A stretch of DNA of 64,000 nucleotides from CAZYQW01 sp964649825 (GTDB lineage Bacteria > Planctomycetota > B15-G4 > JADJEK01): assembly GCA_964649825.1 (NCBI GenBank), contig CAZYQW010000096.1, positions 119,425 through 183,424 on the forward strand, in the 5' to 3' direction. Both the position numbers and the translations under genes were made by a program. Positions 25,541 to 33,826 of this stretch are shown here, piece by piece. Positions within the stretch are counted from its first letter, which is position 1, and each line of letters starts with the position of its first letter. The notes beneath the pieces are model-generated. The model was given only the letters and a program-made list of their open reading frames with translations. It searched no databases and was not told the DNA's origin.

Positions 25541-26544
25541 TGCATCGCCCGGGCCTCGTCGGCGCGTTCGAGCGCGGACTGAACGATCGCCTCGACGAGC
25601 TCGCGGTACGAGCGGCCGCTCTGTGACCACAGGATCGGCAGATCGGAGTGCGACGGGTGCATACCCGCCAATGGGTTGATCTCGAGGATCTGCCACCGAC
25701 CAGCGCGGTCCGCGCGCAGGTCGACGCGCCCCCCGTCGCGGGCGCCGATGCCTCGCCATGCTTCGACCGCGAGCTGCTCCGCGCGACGCGCGTCGGCGTC
25801 CTCCACGCGGGTGTAGCGCACGAGGGACTCGCATTCCTCCTTGTTGCGGAACGTGCACAGGTCTGCGTCGGCGCCAGACAGCATCTCGACCTCGAGCGTT
25901 CCGACCGAACGAGCGCGATGACCCGTGCCGATGATCCCCACCGTGACTTCGCGGCCCGACAGGAACTCCTCCACGAGGACGGGCTGGCGGTAGCGTTGCA
26001 GAAGCCGGCGGCAAAGAGCGTCGAGCGCCGACGGGTCGCGCGCGACGGCGTCGGACGAGATCCCCTTGCTCGTTCCCTCGGCGGCCGGCTTCGCCAGAAC
26101 GGGGAAACCGAGGTCGACCCCGGCAACGTCGCCGGGTGTCTCGACCACGCAGAAGGGCGCGGTCGGAAGGCCGAGGTCGCGGAGCACCCGCTTCGTCAAC
26201 GGTTTGTGCAGGGTCAGCGCGCAAACCAGCGGATCGGAGAAGGTGTAGGGGATCTGGAAGGCGTCCAGCACCGCGGGCACCTGCGCCTCGCGACCGAACC
26301 CATGGAGGCCCTCGGCGATGTTGAACACCAGGTCCCATCGATCCCCCGCGAGCACGCGGACCATGAGAGATTTCAGCCCGCCGATCCGTTCCACGTCGAA
26401 ACCGAGCTCGAGCAGCGCGCCTTCCAGCGCGTCGATCGTGTCCGGTCGGTCGAATTCGGCCAGGTCTTCCTCCGACAGGCCGGAGTCGTGGTGCTCGGCC
26501 CGCAGGTCGTACGTCAGACCGATGTTGAGCTTATGGGCAGCCAT
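25528..26544 (-). CDS. ATP-grasp ligase, D-Ala-D-Ala-ligase-like (first of a pair)
   Basis: A 338-residue ATP-grasp protein. The N-terminal domain starts LNIGLTYDLR and contains DLVFNIAEGLHG, the family's substrate-domain signature. The ATP-binding part has FPVLAKPAAEGTSKGI, the hinge strand QPVLVEEFLSGREVTVGI, and the metal site WQILEINPLAGMHP. All key positions look intact. It overlaps the YkgJ gene by 14 bases and the next ATP-grasp gene by 13, so expression is tightly linked. Because classical Ddl makes cell-wall dipeptide and normally stands alone, this copy more likely makes a dipeptide or amide in the kamA pathway. Confidence 0.85.
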   Translation of the reverse strand: MAAHKLNIGLTYDLRAEHHDSGLSEEDLAEFDRPDTIDALEGALLELGFDVERIGGLKSLMVRVLAGDRWDLVFNIAEGLHGFGREAQVPAVLDAFQIPYTFSDPLVCALTLHKPLTKRVLRDLGLPTAPFCVVETPGDVAGVDLGFPVLAKPAAEGTSKGISSDAVARDPSALDALCRRLLQRYRQPVLVEEFLSGREVTVGIIGTGHRARSVGTLEVEMLSGADADLCTFRNKEECESLVRYTRVEDADARRAEQLAVEAWRGIGARDGGRVDLRADRAGRWQILEINPLAGMHPSHSDLPILWSQSGRSYRELVEAIVQSALERADEARAMQCAS

Positions 26545-27040
26545 CGCGGAGCTCCTGATAGAGCTGCGTGCGCCAGCGCTCGGCGTCGAAGGCGGACATT
26601 CCCAGCACGTCCGTCATCGACGTGCCGGCCGGCGCCAGCAGATTCGTCGGGCAGTAATCGGCGGCGATCCCGGCGAGCCCGAACTCCGTGAAGCCGAATG
26701 GATAGATGCGGCAGACCAACGGGCGTACGGCGAGAGTCAACTTGCATCCGTCGGCGCCGAGGAAGACGCAGTCGCCGTCCGGTCGTCGCCGGAGCATCAA
26801 ACGGGTACCGTCCTCTCGGACGGTGTAGCGGAGCCAGTTTGGATCGCCGGCGTCCGGCTCGACGTACTCGGGATCGGTTGGACGCCGACGCTCCACGAAG
26901 GCGGAGGTCTCCGTATGCGTCGAGATGCGGTCTACGTCACCGGCGGTCACGAGGATCTCGGCGCGCTGGCAGCAGGTTCGTTGAACCGCGGCGCAGCGCG
27001 CGCAAGGAGTCGCACACGCCACTGCCACCGCGACGTTCAC
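26531..27040 (-). CDS. YkgJ-family cysteine-cluster protein
   Basis: A 169-residue protein of the YkgJ/CxxCxxCC family, in which spaced cysteines bind zinc or an iron-sulfur cluster. The N-terminal group reads CATPCARCAAVQRTCCQR; further cysteines follow in DGDCVFLGADGCKL, RPLVCRIYPFGF and ADYCP, matching the family order. The exact reaction is unknown; related proteins include FliB-type lysine N-methylases, which use a similar cluster, so a lysine-linked role here is possible. It overlaps kamA by four bases upstream and an ATP-grasp gene by 14 bases downstream and is therefore part of the same operon. Confidence 0.85.
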   Translation of the reverse strand: MNVAVAVACATPCARCAAVQRTCCQRAEILVTAGDVDRISTHTETSAFVERRRPTDPEYVEPDAGDPNWLRYTVREDGTRLMLRRRPDGDCVFLGADGCKLTLAVRPLVCRIYPFGFTEFGLAGIAADYCPTNLLAPAGTSMTDVLGMSAFDAERWRTQLYQELRDGCP

Positions 27041-28365
27041 CGCGTGGACTCCACTGGATCCGGATAACGGAACACTTCGCCTTCGTAGTTCCGCACGAGG
27101 ACGTGGTCGCCGTCACGACCGGCCACGTAATTGGGGCTGAGCGGGACCTTGCCGCCCCCGCCCGGCGCGTCGATGACGAACGTCGGCACCGCGTACCCGG
27201 TCGTGTGCCCGCGGAGCGCCTCGACGAGGCCGATCCCCGTCTCGACGGAGGTGCGAAAGTGACGCGAGCCCGGGATAGGATCGCACTGGTAGATGTAATA
27301 CGGCCGCACGCGGATCATCAGCAGCCCGTGCATAAGGCGGCGCATCGTCTCGGGGTCGTCGTTGACGCCCTTCAACAGCACGGTCTGGCTGCCGAGCGGG
27401 ATTCCCGCGTCGGCGAGCCGGCCGCAGGCCTGCGCGACCTCCGGAGTCAGCTCGTCTGGGTGCATGAAGTGAACGCTGACCCACGTCTGATAGCGACGCA
27501 GCATCTCGCAGAACTCGGGCGTGATCCGCTGCGGCAGGACCGCGGGAACCTTGCTCCCGATCCGCACGAACTCGACGTGAGGGATCGAGCGCAGCTCGGC
27601 GAGAAGGCCCTCGATTCGTCCGTCCGGCATCGTGAACGGATCGCCGCCGGAGATCAGCACGTCCCGCACCGCTGGATTGCCGCGGATGTAGTCGATCGCG
27701 CGCGCGTACTGCTGCTGGTTGAAGTGGTATTCGCCCGTCTTGCCCACCAGGCGCGAGCGGGTGCAGTACCGGCAGTAGGTCGCGCAGAAGCTGGACACGA
27801 GGAACAGCACCCGGTCGGGGTAGCGGTGCACGAGGCCGGGGACGGGCATGTCGCCGTCCTCGTGGAGAGGATCTGCCTCCTCCCCTCCGGAGAGCATGAA
27901 CTCGCCGAGCACCGGCACCATCGTGCGCCGCAGGCCGTCACTGGCGTCGAGCAGAGCCGCGTAGTACGGCGTGATTCCGACCGGAAGCCGGTCGCCGAGT
28001 CGACGCACCGCCTCGCGCTCGTCGTCGGACAGGTCGACCACCTGTTGCAGGCCGGCGAGGTCGCGGATCCGATGCCGTAGCTGCCAGTGCCAGTCGTTCC
28101 ACTCGGCGTCGGTCGCGGCGCTGAAACATCGGGCCCGAAGCCGGGAGGCGGCGGCGCCGACAACGAAATCGCCGGCGTCGGATTCGACGTCGGCGTCATG
28201 GTCGATGGTCAGGGGAAGCGGGAGTCGCCGCACCGATGGACCGGCGTTCACGCGACGATGGGGGAGCGGGGGATCGGGTTCGTCGTCGGACTCGCGACCG
28301 GCGGCTTCCCCGTTATCGCTGCGATCGTGGGCCACCGACGCCGGCGTCCCGTTTCGATGAGTCAT
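27037..28365 (-). CDS. kamA: Lysine 2,3-aminomutase (KamA family radical SAM enzyme)
   Basis: A 442-residue radical SAM/PLP enzyme that moves the alpha-amino group of lysine to carbon 3, giving beta-lysine. The iron-sulfur motif CATYCRYC has C194, C198 and C201. The PLP lysine is K406 in DAPGGGGKVPLSPNY. In the Clostridium subterminale enzyme, as I remember it, R134, D293 and D330 hold the substrate lysine. The matching positions here are R203, D362 (YIYQCDPIPG) and D399 (TFVIDAPGG), and the two aspartates are 37 residues apart in both. This supports lysine rather than glutamate as substrate. The first 70 residues are a poorly conserved extension, so the true start could be later. It is the first gene of the operon and overlaps ykgJ. 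Confidence 0.9.
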   Translation of the reverse strand: MTHRNGTPASVAHDRSDNGEAAGRESDDEPDPPLPHRRVNAGPSVRRLPLPLTIDHDADVESDAGDFVVGAAASRLRARCFSAATDAEWNDWHWQLRHRIRDLAGLQQVVDLSDDEREAVRRLGDRLPVGITPYYAALLDASDGLRRTMVPVLGEFMLSGGEEADPLHEDGDMPVPGLVHRYPDRVLFLVSSFCATYCRYCTRSRLVGKTGEYHFNQQQYARAIDYIRGNPAVRDVLISGGDPFTMPDGRIEGLLAELRSIPHVEFVRIGSKVPAVLPQRITPEFCEMLRRYQTWVSVHFMHPDELTPEVAQACGRLADAGIPLGSQTVLLKGVNDDPETMRRLMHGLLMIRVRPYYIYQCDPIPGSRHFRTSVETGIGLVEALRGHTTGYAVPTFVIDAPGGGGKVPLSPNYVAGRDGDHVLVRNYEGEVFRYPDPVESTR

Positions 28366-28625
28366 GGAGTCGGCCCTCCGAATGGCGCCGAGAAAGGCTT
28401 CGGAAACCGAACCCCCTGGGGCCGCCGATCGAGGTCGTCGTCCTTGCGGGGCCTGAATGGACGCAGTTCATAGTCGACGCCACAAAAACATCAAGGCACC
28501 GCGTCCTTTTTTGGTCATCGAAGATCAAGTCCTCTCCCCTCCCGGCCCCGACCGAGAGCCCGCCGTCCATCGGCGTTTCGTTCACGAACGCGTGCTCCAG
28601 GGGCCGGTCTCGTGATCCCGAAGCG

Positions 28626-31600
28626 CTATCCCCCGTCCGCGATCTCCGCGTGGAACTCCTGGAGCGACTTCACCTCGATCCCGCGCTCGCGGTATGCGGC
28701 GAGGGCCATCGCGGCGGCTTTGGCGCCGGCGATCGTGGTGAACGACGGGATGCCGTGGAGGACCGATTGCGTGCGGATCTTCACTTCGTCGCGCCGGACG
28801 TCGGGGTCGGAGGACGGGGTGTTGATGATCAGGCCGACCTCGCGGTTCTTGATGACGTCGAGGACGTTCGGACGGCCGACGTCGACCTTGTGCACCAGAT
28901 CGACGGGGACGCCGGCGCGCTCGAGCGCTTCGTACGTACCGGAGGTGGCGTAGATCCCGTAGTCGAGCGCGACGAGGCTCCTTGCGATCTCGATCGCCGC
29001 GTCCTTGTCGTCGTCCCGCACCGAGATGAGGACCTTCCCGGACGTCGGCAGCTTCATCCCGACGCCGAGGTACGCCTTCGCCACCGCGGAGCCGAGCGTC
29101 GCGTCGATGCCCATGACTTCGCCGGTCGACTTCATCTCCGGGCCGAGCAGGATGTCTTGACCCGGGAAGCGGTTGAAAGGGAAGGCGGGCGCCTTGACCG
29201 AGTAGTGGGTCGGCCAGATCTCGGCGGTGAACCCGAGCTCCGCGAGCGTCGCGCCGGCCATCACCTTGGCGGCGATCCGCGCGAGCGGGACGCCGATCGC
29301 CTTCGACACGAACGGCACCGTCCGTGACGCGCGCGGGTTCACCTCGAGGACGAAGACCTCGTTCCGCTGGATCGCGAACTGGATGTTCATCAGCCCGCGC
29401 ACGCCGATCGCCTTCGCCAACGCGTGCGTCTGCTCGCGCAGCACGCTGATGATGTCCGGGGACAGCGTGTACGGCGGCAGGACGCAGGTCGAGTCGCCGG
29501 AGTGCACGCCGGCTTCCTCGATGTGCTCCATGATGCCGCCGATCACCGTCCGCTCGGCGTCGGAGATCGCGTCGACGTCGACCTCGATCGCGTTCTCGAG
29601 GAACTTGTCGATCAAGATCGGCGCATCCGGAGCGACGTCGGCCGCGACCGCCGCGAAGCGCTCGAGCGACGTGCGGTCGTACACGATCTCCATCGCTCGG
29701 CCGCCGAGCACGTACGATGGCCGCACGACCACCGGGTAGCCGATGCGATCGGCGATCTTCACCGCGTCCGGCACCGTCATCGCGGTGCCGTTCGCGGGCT
29801 GCTTCAGCCGGAGCTCCATCAGAAGCCGCTGGAATCGATCGCGGTCCTCGGCGAGGTCGATCGCCGCGGGCGACGTGCCGATGATCGGAACGCCGGCTTC
29901 CTCGAGGCTTCTCGCGAGGTTCAGCGGCGTTTGGCCGCCGAACTGGACGATGCAGCCGTGGATCTTCTGCGAGTCGTGGATGGCGAGGACGTCCTCGAGC
30001 GTGACCGGCTCGAAGAAGAGCTGGTCCGACGTGTCGAAGTCGGTCGAGACGGTCTCCGGGTTCGAGTTGACCATGATGGTCTCGATCCCCATCTCCTTCA
30101 GGCCGATCGCGGCCTGGACGCAGCAGTAGTCGAACTCGATCCCCTGGCCGATTCGGTTGGGGCCTCCGCCCAGGATCATCACCTTGCGCCGACCGGAGTC
30201 GGTGACCTCGCTCGTGCGCTCGTACGTCGAGTAGAAATACGGCGTCGCGGACGCGAACTCGGCCGCACAGGTGTCGACCTTTTTGAAAGCCGGCGCGATG
30301 CCGAGCGCCTTGCGGTGATCGCGGACGTCCTTCTCGGAGCCGCCGGTCAGCGTGGCGATCTGCACGTCGGAGAACCCGAGCCGTTTCGCGTCGCGCAGCA
30401 CGTCGGGTGGCACCGCGGCCGGGAGCGCATAGCGCGCCAGCACGTTCTCGAACGCGACGATCTCGCGCATGTTCTCGAGGAACCACGGGTCGACGCGCGT
30501 CAGCGCGTGGATCGTGTCGATCGCCATGCCCGAACGGAGCGCGTGGCGGATCGAGAAGATCCTCTCGCAGTTCGGCCTGAGGAGCTGGCGTTTCAGCTCG
30601 GTCGGAGTGGGCGACCCCTCCCGCCGGTCCTGCGGGTCGGCCCCGAGGCCGAAGCGTTTGGTCTCGAGCCCGCGCAGCGCCTTCTGCAGTGCCTCCTTGA
30701 ACGTGCGGCCGATCGCCATCGTCTCGCCGACCGACTTCATCTGAGTGGTGAGAACGGGGTCGGCATCCGGGAACTTCTCGAACGCGAAGCGCGGCACCTT
30801 GACGACGCAGTAGTCGATCGTCGGCTCGAAGCAGGCCGGCGTCATCTTGGTGATGTCGTTGGGGATTTCGTCGAGGCTGTAGCCGATCGCGAGCTTGGCA
30901 GCGATCTTGGCGATCGGGAAGCCCGTCGCTTTCGACGCCAGCGCCGACGAGCGCGACACGCGCGGGTTCATCTCGATGACGACCATGCGACCCGTCTTCG
31001 GATCGACCGCGAACTGGATGTTCGAGCCGCCGGTCTCGACGCCGATCTCGCGGATGATCGCGAGCGCCGCGTCGCGCATGTACTGATACTCACGATCGGT
31101 CAACGTCTGCGCGGGCGCGACGGTGATCGAATCCCCGGTGTGGACGCCCATCGGGTCGAAGTTCTCGATCGAGCAGATGATGACCACGTTGTCCTTGTGG
31201 TCGCGCATCACCTCGAGCTCGAACTCCTTCCAACCGATGATCGATTCCTCGATCAGGATCTCGGAGTTCATCGAGAGGGAGAGTCCGGACGAGACGATCC
31301 GCTCGAACTCCTCGACGTTGTAGGCGATGCCGCCGCCGGACCCGCCCATGGTGAACGAAGGGCGGATGACGCAGGGGAGCCCGATGACGTCGCGAGCGGC
31401 GAGCGCTTCGTCCATGGTGAACGCGATCTCGCTTCGCGGCAGCTCGAGCCCGATCCTCCGCATCGCCCTTCGGAACAGCTCGCGGTCCTCGGCCTTCTTG
31501 ATGACGTCGTAGCGCGCGCCGATCATCTCGACGTCGAACTTCTCCAAGACTCCCATGTCATGGAGCTGGATGGCGGTGTTGAGCGCGGTCTGGCCGCCGA

Positions 31601-31868
31601 GGGTCGGCAGCAGCGCGTCCGGACGTTCGCGCTCGATGACGCGCGCCACCGCCTCGGCCGTGATCGGCTCGACGTACGTCCGATGCGCCATCTCCGGATC
31701 GGTCATGATCGTGGCGGGGTTCGAGTTGACGAGGACGACCTCGTAACCCTCCTCACGGAGCGCCTTGCAGGCTTGCGTTCCGGAGTAGTCGAACTCGCAA
31801 GCCTGGCCGATCACGATCGGTCCCGACCCGATGATCAGGACCGTCTGGATGTCGTTACGCTTCGGCAT
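28626..31868 (-). CDS. carB: Carbamoyl-phosphate synthase large subunit
   Basis: A 1080-residue, full-length CarB that makes carbamoyl phosphate from bicarbonate, ATP and ammonia passed from CarA, for pyrimidines and arginine. It opens with VLIIGSGPIVIGQACEFDYS; the internal duplication repeats this as VMILGGGPNRIGQGIEFDYC. Two ATP-grasp halves (IRPSFTMGGSGGGIAYNVEE and VRPSYVLGGRAMEIVYD) and a C-terminal MGS-like regulatory domain are present. No carA gene adjoins it, so the small subunit must be encoded elsewhere. The gap of 260 bases to kamA shows no clear terminator, and there is no reason to link the two functionally. Confidence 0.96.
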   Translation of the reverse strand: MPKRNDIQTVLIIGSGPIVIGQACEFDYSGTQACKALREEGYEVVLVNSNPATIMTDPEMAHRTYVEPITAEAVARVIERERPDALLPTLGGQTALNTAIQLHDMGVLEKFDVEMIGARYDVIKKAEDRELFRRAMRRIGLELPRSEIAFTMDEALAARDVIGLPCVIRPSFTMGGSGGGIAYNVEEFERIVSSGLSLSMNSEILIEESIIGWKEFELEVMRDHKDNVVIICSIENFDPMGVHTGDSITVAPAQTLTDREYQYMRDAALAIIREIGVETGGSNIQFAVDPKTGRMVVIEMNPRVSRSSALASKATGFPIAKIAAKLAIGYSLDEIPNDITKMTPACFEPTIDYCVVKVPRFAFEKFPDADPVLTTQMKSVGETMAIGRTFKEALQKALRGLETKRFGLGADPQDRREGSPTPTELKRQLLRPNCERIFSIRHALRSGMAIDTIHALTRVDPWFLENMREIVAFENVLARYALPAAVPPDVLRDAKRLGFSDVQIATLTGGSEKDVRDHRKALGIAPAFKKVDTCAAEFASATPYFYSTYERTSEVTDSGRRKVMILGGGPNRIGQGIEFDYCCVQAAIGLKEMGIETIMVNSNPETVSTDFDTSDQLFFEPVTLEDVLAIHDSQKIHGCIVQFGGQTPLNLARSLEEAGVPIIGTSPAAIDLAEDRDRFQRLLMELRLKQPANGTAMTVPDAVKIADRIGYPVVVRPSYVLGGRAMEIVYDRTSLERFAAVAADVAPDAPILIDKFLENAIEVDVDAISDAERTVIGGIMEHIEEAGVHSGDSTCVLPPYTLSPDIISVLREQTHALAKAIGVRGLMNIQFAIQRNEVFVLEVNPRASRTVPFVSKAIGVPLARIAAKVMAGATLAELGFTAEIWPTHYSVKAPAFPFNRFPGQDILLGPEMKSTGEVMGIDATLGSAVAKAYLGVGMKLPTSGKVLISVRDDDKDAAIEIARSLVALDYGIYATSGTYEALERAGVPVDLVHKVDVGRPNVLDVIKNREVGLIINTPSSDPDVRRDEVKIRTQSVLHGIPSFTTIAGAKAAAMALAAYRERGIEVKSLQEFHAEIADGG

Positions 31869-31951
31869 TTCGACCCTCGACCTCGCACGGATCGGTAGTC
31901 AACCAAATCCGATGGGGCGGGGGCAACGAGCGCGACCTGGATCGATGAAGA

Positions 31952-32668
31952 TCAGTCGCCGCGGCCGCGATCCGACCTGTCTTTCGGGACGACCGAGCCG
32001 TCTTGCACCGCGCCCTGCAGGACGCGCCGGATCGACGCGAGCTGCCGGACGCCGGGATCGGTCGACGCGACCGTCGCGGCGCGATGGTAAAGGGTCGCAG
32101 CCCGGGCTTCGGCGCGCGCGAGCCGCGTCGCTTCGTGTTGCTCTCGCCGATCAGCGCGGACGGCCCCTCGTTCGTCACCGGACTGCCGCGCCGTGGCGGC
32201 GTCCCGACGCGCGCGCTCGCGGCCCTCGAGCCGGGCGAGCACCGCGCGCTCGGCGCCCGCGAGCTGCGGCGAGGTCGGTTCGAGACGGTCGATCTCCCGC
32301 CAGAGCCGTGCGAATCGGTCCTCGTTCCTGCCGTCGTCCGTGGTCTCCTCGGCCACGACGGCGTCGGCGAACCAACCCTGATCCTCGGCGAGGAGAGCGA
32401 CCCATCCGACGTCCTCGAGTTCGAGGCGCGGTTCGACCCGGATCAACCCTGCGTTCGCCAGGAAGCCTGCTGCGGGATCGAACTGGGCGTCGGCGTCGAA
32501 CGATGCGTCGGCGAGGTACGCGGCGGTCGCCGCGAAGCTCGCATTGCGTTCGAAACCTTGATCAGCCATGTAGTTGGCATCGGGGTCGTAGGCGGCGTAT
32601 CGGGCCGGGTCGGATGCGCCGAGGAGCCCGCCCAGGAGGATCGCGGACGTCAGCAGGGAAGGGACCAT
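31952..32668 (-). CDS. Exported protein with short FDA-type repeats and coiled coil
   Basis: A 238-residue exported protein. The start at 32668 is set by a GGAGTGAG site upstream and by the signal peptide MVPSLLTSAILLGGLLGASD. Residues 22-65 hold degenerate short repeats of alanine, aspartate and aromatic residues (DPDANYMADQGF, AAYLADASFDADAQFDPAAG). The C-terminal half is a long, highly charged helical stretch (about 110-215), probably a coiled coil, ending in VVPKDRSDRGRGD. No known domain is recognised. It stands divergent to the DUF1080 gene with 63 bases between, so they may share a control region. Confidence 0.5.
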   Translation of the reverse strand: MVPSLLTSAILLGGLLGASDPARYAAYDPDANYMADQGFERNASFAATAAYLADASFDADAQFDPAAGFLANAGLIRVEPRLELEDVGWVALLAEDQGWFADAVVAEETTDDGRNEDRFARLWREIDRLEPTSPQLAGAERAVLARLEGRERARRDAATARQSGDERGAVRADRREQHEATRLARAEARAATLYHRAATVASTDPGVRQLASIRRVLQGAVQDGSVVPKDRSDRGRGD

Positions 32669-32731
32669 GATCTCACTCCATTCGGGCGTTCCCCAGTCTA
32701 CCCCGCTACGATCGGACGTGCGGGGTCGAGG

Positions 32732-33712
32732 ATGGCGGCGAGCGTGACGATGCAGATCCGATTCTCCTGGTTGATGGCGATCTTCTTGGGTGCGGCCGCG
32801 GTGATGTTCGGCCTCTCCTCTTATTACTCGAGCCTGTTCGGGAAGGCGTCGGGCCGCGTCGTCGCCGCGGGCACCGGAACGTCGGTAGCCGGGGCCGAGG
32901 TCGAGCTCTACGGCGAGTTCGCGAGCGGCGAGAAGACCATGATCCTGACGCGCCAGACCACGACCGACGAGGACGGCCGCTTCCGACTGAACCAGACCGT
33001 CGGGGGGGCGTTTCGCCTGACCGTGAAGCACGTGGAGTTCGAGACGCTCGTGAGGGAGGCCGTCCCGGTGAACCGGGAGGCGGACACCGACCTCGGCGTC
33101 ATCGAGCTGTCGAAGCCAGCCGCCGAGGAGGGCGACGAGAGCGACCCCGAGCACGTTCCCAGCCGGCCGTTGTTCAACGGCCGCGACTTGGGTGGTTGGC
33201 GCAAAGTCGGTGGCGAAGCGACCTTTCGCGTGGAGGAGGGCTGCATCGTGGGCGAAACCGGGCCCGGCCCAAGCACGTTCCTGCGGACCGAGGACACGTT
33301 CCGAGACTTCATCCTCGCGCTGGAGTTCCGCGTCGACGCCCCAATCAACTCGGGCATCCAGATCCGCTCCCACCTAAAGGATGGGAACGGAGTCGTGTTC
33401 GGCTACCAGTGCGAGATCGATCCCGGAGGGCGGGCCTGGACGGGGGGCATCTACGACGAGGGGCGCCGCGGCTGGCTCCAGTCGCTCGAGGGGCGTGAGG
33501 ATGCGCGGCGGGCGTACCAGCCCGACGCATGGAATCGTTACCGGATCGAAGCGATCGGAAATCGGCTCCGCACCTGGGTCAACAACGTGCCCTGCGCGGA
33601 CCTGGAGGACGATGAGGACGCGGAGGGTTTCATCGCGCTTCAGGTCCATTCCGGCCGGGGCGGCCGGATTCGGTGGCGAAGTGTCCGGATTCAAGAGGTT
33701 TCCGGTGGGTGA
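32732..33712 (+). CDS. Exported DUF1080 (3-keto-disaccharide hydrolase-like) protein
   Basis: A 326-residue protein anchored or exported by an N-terminal hydrophobic helix (about 13-33, WLMAIFLGAAAVMFGLSSYY). Residues about 40-125 form a carboxypeptidase-regulatory-like sandwich (GRVVAAGTGTSVAGAEVELY, TTTDEDGRFRLNQ). Residues about 140-325 are a DUF1080 domain: PLFNGRDLGGWRKVGGEATF, NSGIQIRSHLKDGNGVVFGY and NRYRIEAIGNRLRTWVNNVP are its usual blocks. DUF1080 proteins are concanavalin-like and bind or cleave sugars; some act on 3-keto-glycosides. The ATG at 32750 is an alternative start. The gene is divergent from the FDA-repeat gene. Confidence 0.8.
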   Translation: MAASVTMQIRFSWLMAIFLGAAAVMFGLSSYYSSLFGKASGRVVAAGTGTSVAGAEVELYGEFASGEKTMILTRQTTTDEDGRFRLNQTVGGAFRLTVKHVEFETLVREAVPVNREADTDLGVIELSKPAAEEGDESDPEHVPSRPLFNGRDLGGWRKVGGEATFRVEEGCIVGETGPGPSTFLRTEDTFRDFILALEFRVDAPINSGIQIRSHLKDGNGVVFGYQCEIDPGGRAWTGGIYDEGRRGWLQSLEGREDARRAYQPDAWNRYRIEAIGNRLRTWVNNVPCADLEDDEDAEGFIALQVHSGRGGRIRWRSVRIQEVSGG

Positions 33713-33826
33713 CGATGCATCGACGAGGATTTGGCGAGAACGACCAGGTTGCATTTTGATCGACGTCTCGGATTCGTAGTATCTCGCCGTCGACTCTTCT
33801 CACTCCATAAGGGCCCAGGGAGTCCG

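Noticed and set aside
24464..26338. 624-codon version of the second ATP-grasp gene
   Set aside because: The first 266 codons are antisense-like low-quality sequence overlapping the first ATP-grasp gene; the ATG at 25540 fits the family start.
31952..33373. 473-codon minus-strand open frame
   Set aside because: Only the last 238 codons look real; the first half is antisense to the DUF1080 gene.
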